Assembly: GCA_946186535.1 (NCBI GenBank) | Contig: CAMHNT010000128.1 | Coordinates: 1 to 6,347, forward strand | Length of the DNA: 6,347 nt | Direction: 5' to 3' | From: an uncultured Clostridia bacterium | GTDB taxonomy: Bacteria; Bacillota; Clostridia; Oscillospirales; Acutalibacteraceae | Part shown: piece by piece, positions 4,312 to 6,347 of the stretch | Layout: each line of letters begins with the position of its first letter | How positions within the stretch are numbered: the stretch's first letter is position 1 | The notes under the pieces: model-generated | What the model was told of the DNA's origin: nothing | The model's database searches: none | The model's input: the letters and a program-made list of their open reading frames with translations, nothing else | Translations under genes and position numbers: made by a program

Positions 4312-6347
4312 TTGAAAGCGGAAATTTATTCTGTTACAGATAAATCTTTCAACCCAAAGTCGCTCGACAAGAAAATGAAATCAGTGACTAATCAGCTTCG
4401 TGAAGCCGATATTGAAATCCTCTATAAAACTGACCTTGAAGCAGACAAAATAAAACTTCTTGAGGCTCTTCGTCAGAGCTATGCTACCGATGAAGGAATT
4501 CAGCTCATTATCATTGCGAATGCGCTGGACGGAACGGCCGATTGTGATACAATACAGCTTTTCAAAAAGCTCTGTCCGAAGCATACCGAGACTGCCGATT
4601 CAGTGGAGCGTTCCGGAAAAGGAAATATTTCGGAATACAAAAACAAGGGCGACCTTGAGAATCTCGCTACGGAATATGAGCTTAATGTAAAGGATATCAA
4701 AAAGGGAGCTGCTAAAAAGAAAAAAAGCTCCAAGACGGTTGACGGACCCGATTCACGTGTCGTGAATGAGATATGGTCGACGGGAGATCTCGGAAAGGGA
4801 TATGAGGGATGTTTCATTCTTTATGACAACAAGCTCGTTCTCGCACTTCCGAAGGAGTCGCTTGCGAAGACATCGACGGCGGAGCTCATTATTTCGGGAG
4901 CAAAGAAGGCGACTTCGGCGAGAGGAATTACGACGGGAAATCTTGTTTCGGGAAAGATCACGGATCATTTTGATTATTATTCGATAGCTCAGAACGACTA
5001 CAAGCCAAAGAAGAAAAACGGATTTGTCGCAAATTTCATTCCCACGAAGGGCGACAGGCCGCTTGAGGTTGTTCGAAAAATCGTTCTTATGCTTGCTTCG
5101 ATAACGTTCATTGTGACTGCGGTTATACTGTGCAAGCTTCTTTTCATTGAACCGGCGCAGGTCGAACAGAACTACGACGAGCTTCGTGAAATCGTTCACA
5201 ATGTCAGAGTAAACAGTGACACGGAAAAAGCGGACAGCGAAGAAGAAGAGGAAGAGCTGGACAGATTCGCTCAGCTTAAGGCTATCAACCCGGAGATCGT
5301 GGGTTGGCTTTACATTCCGAACACGACATATATTGATTATCCGGTTCTTGAACACAAGGGCGACGGTCCTTATTCACAGTACTATCTGAAGCGTGACTAC
5401 AGAGGAAACGCTTCAAGCTACGGTTCTGTTTTCGTTGATTACAGATGTGAGCAGAGCGTTAATTCAAAGAATATTATTCTTCACGGTCACAACATGGACA
5501 ACGGAATGGTATTCCATCAGCTTCTGAGCTATGCGAATCTTTCGTTCTACAAGAGCTCGCCGGTGATTCAGTTTGACACACCGGAATATGACGCAGACTG
5601 GAAGATCATTTCGGTATTCAAAACAAACACGCTCGCTTCGCAGGGAGAGTTTTTCAACTATCTCAGGGGTGAGTTTGATAATGAAACGGATTTCATGGAT
5701 TTTGTATACAATGTTATGGAGCGTTCGCTCATAGACACGGGCGTTACGGTCAACGAAGACGACCAGCTTCTGACTCTTTCGACATGTTCGTATGAATTCA
5801 CGAATTTCAGGACGGTTATTGTAGCGAGAAGAGTGAGAAAGGGCGAAGATTCCGCGGTTGACGTTTCGCAGGCGAAGATGAATCCCGACGCAGTATGGCC
5901 TCAGTGCTACTACGCAAGGAACGGCGGTCAGAGAAAAGAGCTGACGGATTTTGTTACGGCGTGTCTGAATGATGAAACTCCGTGGTATGACGGTGACTAC
6001 AAGCTTGACAACAAGCACATCAAAGAGCCTGATGAGAGCGACACAGACACAGAGGAAGAAGAGAGACTCCGCCGTGAGGAAGAGGAGCGTCTGGAGAGAG
6101 AACGTCAGGAAGAAGAGCAGCGCAGGGAACAGGAGCGGCTTGAAAGCGAAAGACTTGAGAGTGAGCGGCTTGAAAGCGAGAGACTCGAGAGTGAGAGGCT
6201 TGAAAGCGAACGCATTGAGGAAGAGGAACGGCGAAGGGAAGAAGAGCGGCTTGAAAGTGAGCGCCTTGAGAGTGAACGGCTTGAGAGTGAAAGACTCGAG
6301 AGCGAAAGACTCGAGAGTGAAAGACTCGAGAGTGAAAGACTCGAGAG
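4312..6347 (+). CDS. Class B sortase with cytosolic CinA-like domain and ERLES-repeat tail (3' end missing)
   Basis: At least 678 codons are open, running off the right edge. Sortases are membrane transpeptidases that cleave a sorting signal on secreted proteins and join them to the cell wall or to pilins. The sortase B core (about 315-505) has AINPEIVGWLYIPNT (324-338), ILHGHNMDNGMVF with catalytic H393, and TLSTCSYEFTNFRTVIVARR with C492 and R500. One membrane segment (about 257-279) follows basic residues, giving N-in, C-out topology. Residues 1-255 are extra: 1-90 (MKAEIYSVTD, IEILYKTDLEAD, GIQLIIIAN) and 160-185 (GYEGCFILYDNKLVLALP) resemble the CinA/MoaB molybdopterin-binding fold, but the GGLGP-type ligand loop is missing; a Lys-rich linker (130-141) splits the two parts. 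From about 580 the chain is Glu/Arg-rich and becomes tandem ERLES, expected outside the membrane. No substrate gene is in view. The sortase call is firm, the CinA-like call tentative. Confidence 0.9.
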   Translation, partial: MKAEIYSVTDKSFNPKSLDKKMKSVTNQLREADIEILYKTDLEADKIKLLEALRQSYATDEGIQLIIIANALDGTADCDTIQLFKKLCPKHTETADSVERSGKGNISEYKNKGDLENLATEYELNVKDIKKGAAKKKKSSKTVDGPDSRVVNEIWSTGDLGKGYEGCFILYDNKLVLALPKESLAKTSTAELIISGAKKATSARGITTGNLVSGKITDHFDYYSIAQNDYKPKKKNGFVANFIPTKGDRPLEVVRKIVLMLASITFIVTAVILCKLLFIEPAQVEQNYDELREIVHNVRVNSDTEKADSEEEEEELDRFAQLKAINPEIVGWLYIPNTTYIDYPVLEHKGDGPYSQYYLKRDYRGNASSYGSVFVDYRCEQSVNSKNIILHGHNMDNGMVFHQLLSYANLSFYKSSPVIQFDTPEYDADWKIISVFKTNTLASQGEFFNYLRGEFDNETDFMDFVYNVMERSLIDTGVTVNEDDQLLTLSTCSYEFTNFRTVIVARRVRKGEDSAVDVSQAKMNPDAVWPQCYYARNGGQRKELTDFVTACLNDETPWYDGDYKLDNKHIKEPDESDTDTEEEERLRREEEERLERERQEEEQRREQERLESERLESERLESERLESERLESERIEEEERRREEERLESERLESERLESERLESERLESERLESERLE
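6133..6207 (+). repeat. Five tandem 15-bp units encoding ERLES (block 1)
   Basis: Five exact ERLES pentapeptides (residues 608-632). At DNA level units 1 and 3 are identical, and the GAA-AGC and GAG-AGT endings alternate from unit to unit, so block 1 shows a 30-bp higher-order period. A 36-bp degenerate spacer rich in Glu and Arg codons (6208-6243) separates it from block 2. Confidence 0.9.
6244..6347 (+). repeat. Tandem 15-bp units encoding ERLES (block 2, continues past edge)
   Basis: Six complete units and a seventh cut one base short by the window edge. The first three differ at synonymous positions. Units 4 to 7 are almost identical, and units 5, 6 and 7 agree at every visible base (GAAAGACTCGAGAG). 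That indicates recent expansion towards the 3' end. Because the unit is a multiple of three, copy-number change keeps the frame. Confidence 0.9.

Noticed and set aside
4753..5355. 200-residue minus-strand open frame opposite the sortase gene
   Set aside because: No domain, odd composition, fully antisense to the sortase linker and membrane region.
5464..6018. 184-residue minus-strand open frame opposite the sortase core
   Set aside because: Antisense to the H393/C492/R500 core; no family resemblance.
6133..6347. CRISPR-like array
   Set aside because: The 15-bp units are directly adjacent without unique spacers and are in frame as ERLES codons of the sortase gene.
1..6347. tRNA or rRNA genes
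   Set aside because: No cloverleaf, TTCGA-type arm with acceptor pairing, or rRNA-like sequence was seen between the genes.

Overview
The window looks like the chromosome of a spore-forming, low-to-mid-GC Gram-positive anaerobe of the Clostridia. A gut Oscillospiraceae/Ruminococcus-type genome is my best guess, from the gene families, the strong AGGAGG-type ribosome binding sites, the TTG starts and the style of the intergenic palindromic repeats. The assignment is inferred, not searched.

Layout, left to right. Positions 1-285 hold no gene, only a dense set of short palindromes typical of a multi-copy intergenic repeat. They abut the stop codon of spoVAC (286-729, minus strand), a forespore membrane protein of the dipicolinic acid channel. 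A forespore-type promoter candidate lies upstream of it at 786-815. Positions 946-1198 form a 253-bp MITE-like element with imperfect 21-bp terminal inverted repeats. It sits between a TATAAT box (939-944) and the TTG start of a NifS/IscS-type cysteine desulfurase (1231-2367, plus). A hairpin terminator (2385-2409) and a repeat-filled gap follow, then thiI (2657-3838, plus). After thiI come an inverted copy of the repeat that precedes it, two long perfect hairpins, and an AT-rich leader. The leader feeds a long open frame that starts at TTG 4312 and runs off the right edge.

The desulfurase and ThiI make biochemical sense as a pair. This ThiI has no rhodanese domain, so it probably receives persulfide sulfur from the neighbouring desulfurase to make 4-thiouridine at position 8 of tRNA, as described for NifZ-ThiI in Bacillus subtilis. 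Here the two genes are separated by a terminator and repeats, so they may be separate transcription units.

The most unusual gene is the last one. It encodes a class B sortase with catalytic H393, C492 and R500. About 255 residues precede the membrane segment and appear to be a degenerate CinA/MoaB-like (molybdopterin-binding fold) domain. The C-terminus is a very charged helix built from tandem ERLES pentapeptides, still continuing at the window edge. A sortase with both extensions is not a standard architecture and is the best candidate for something undescribed.
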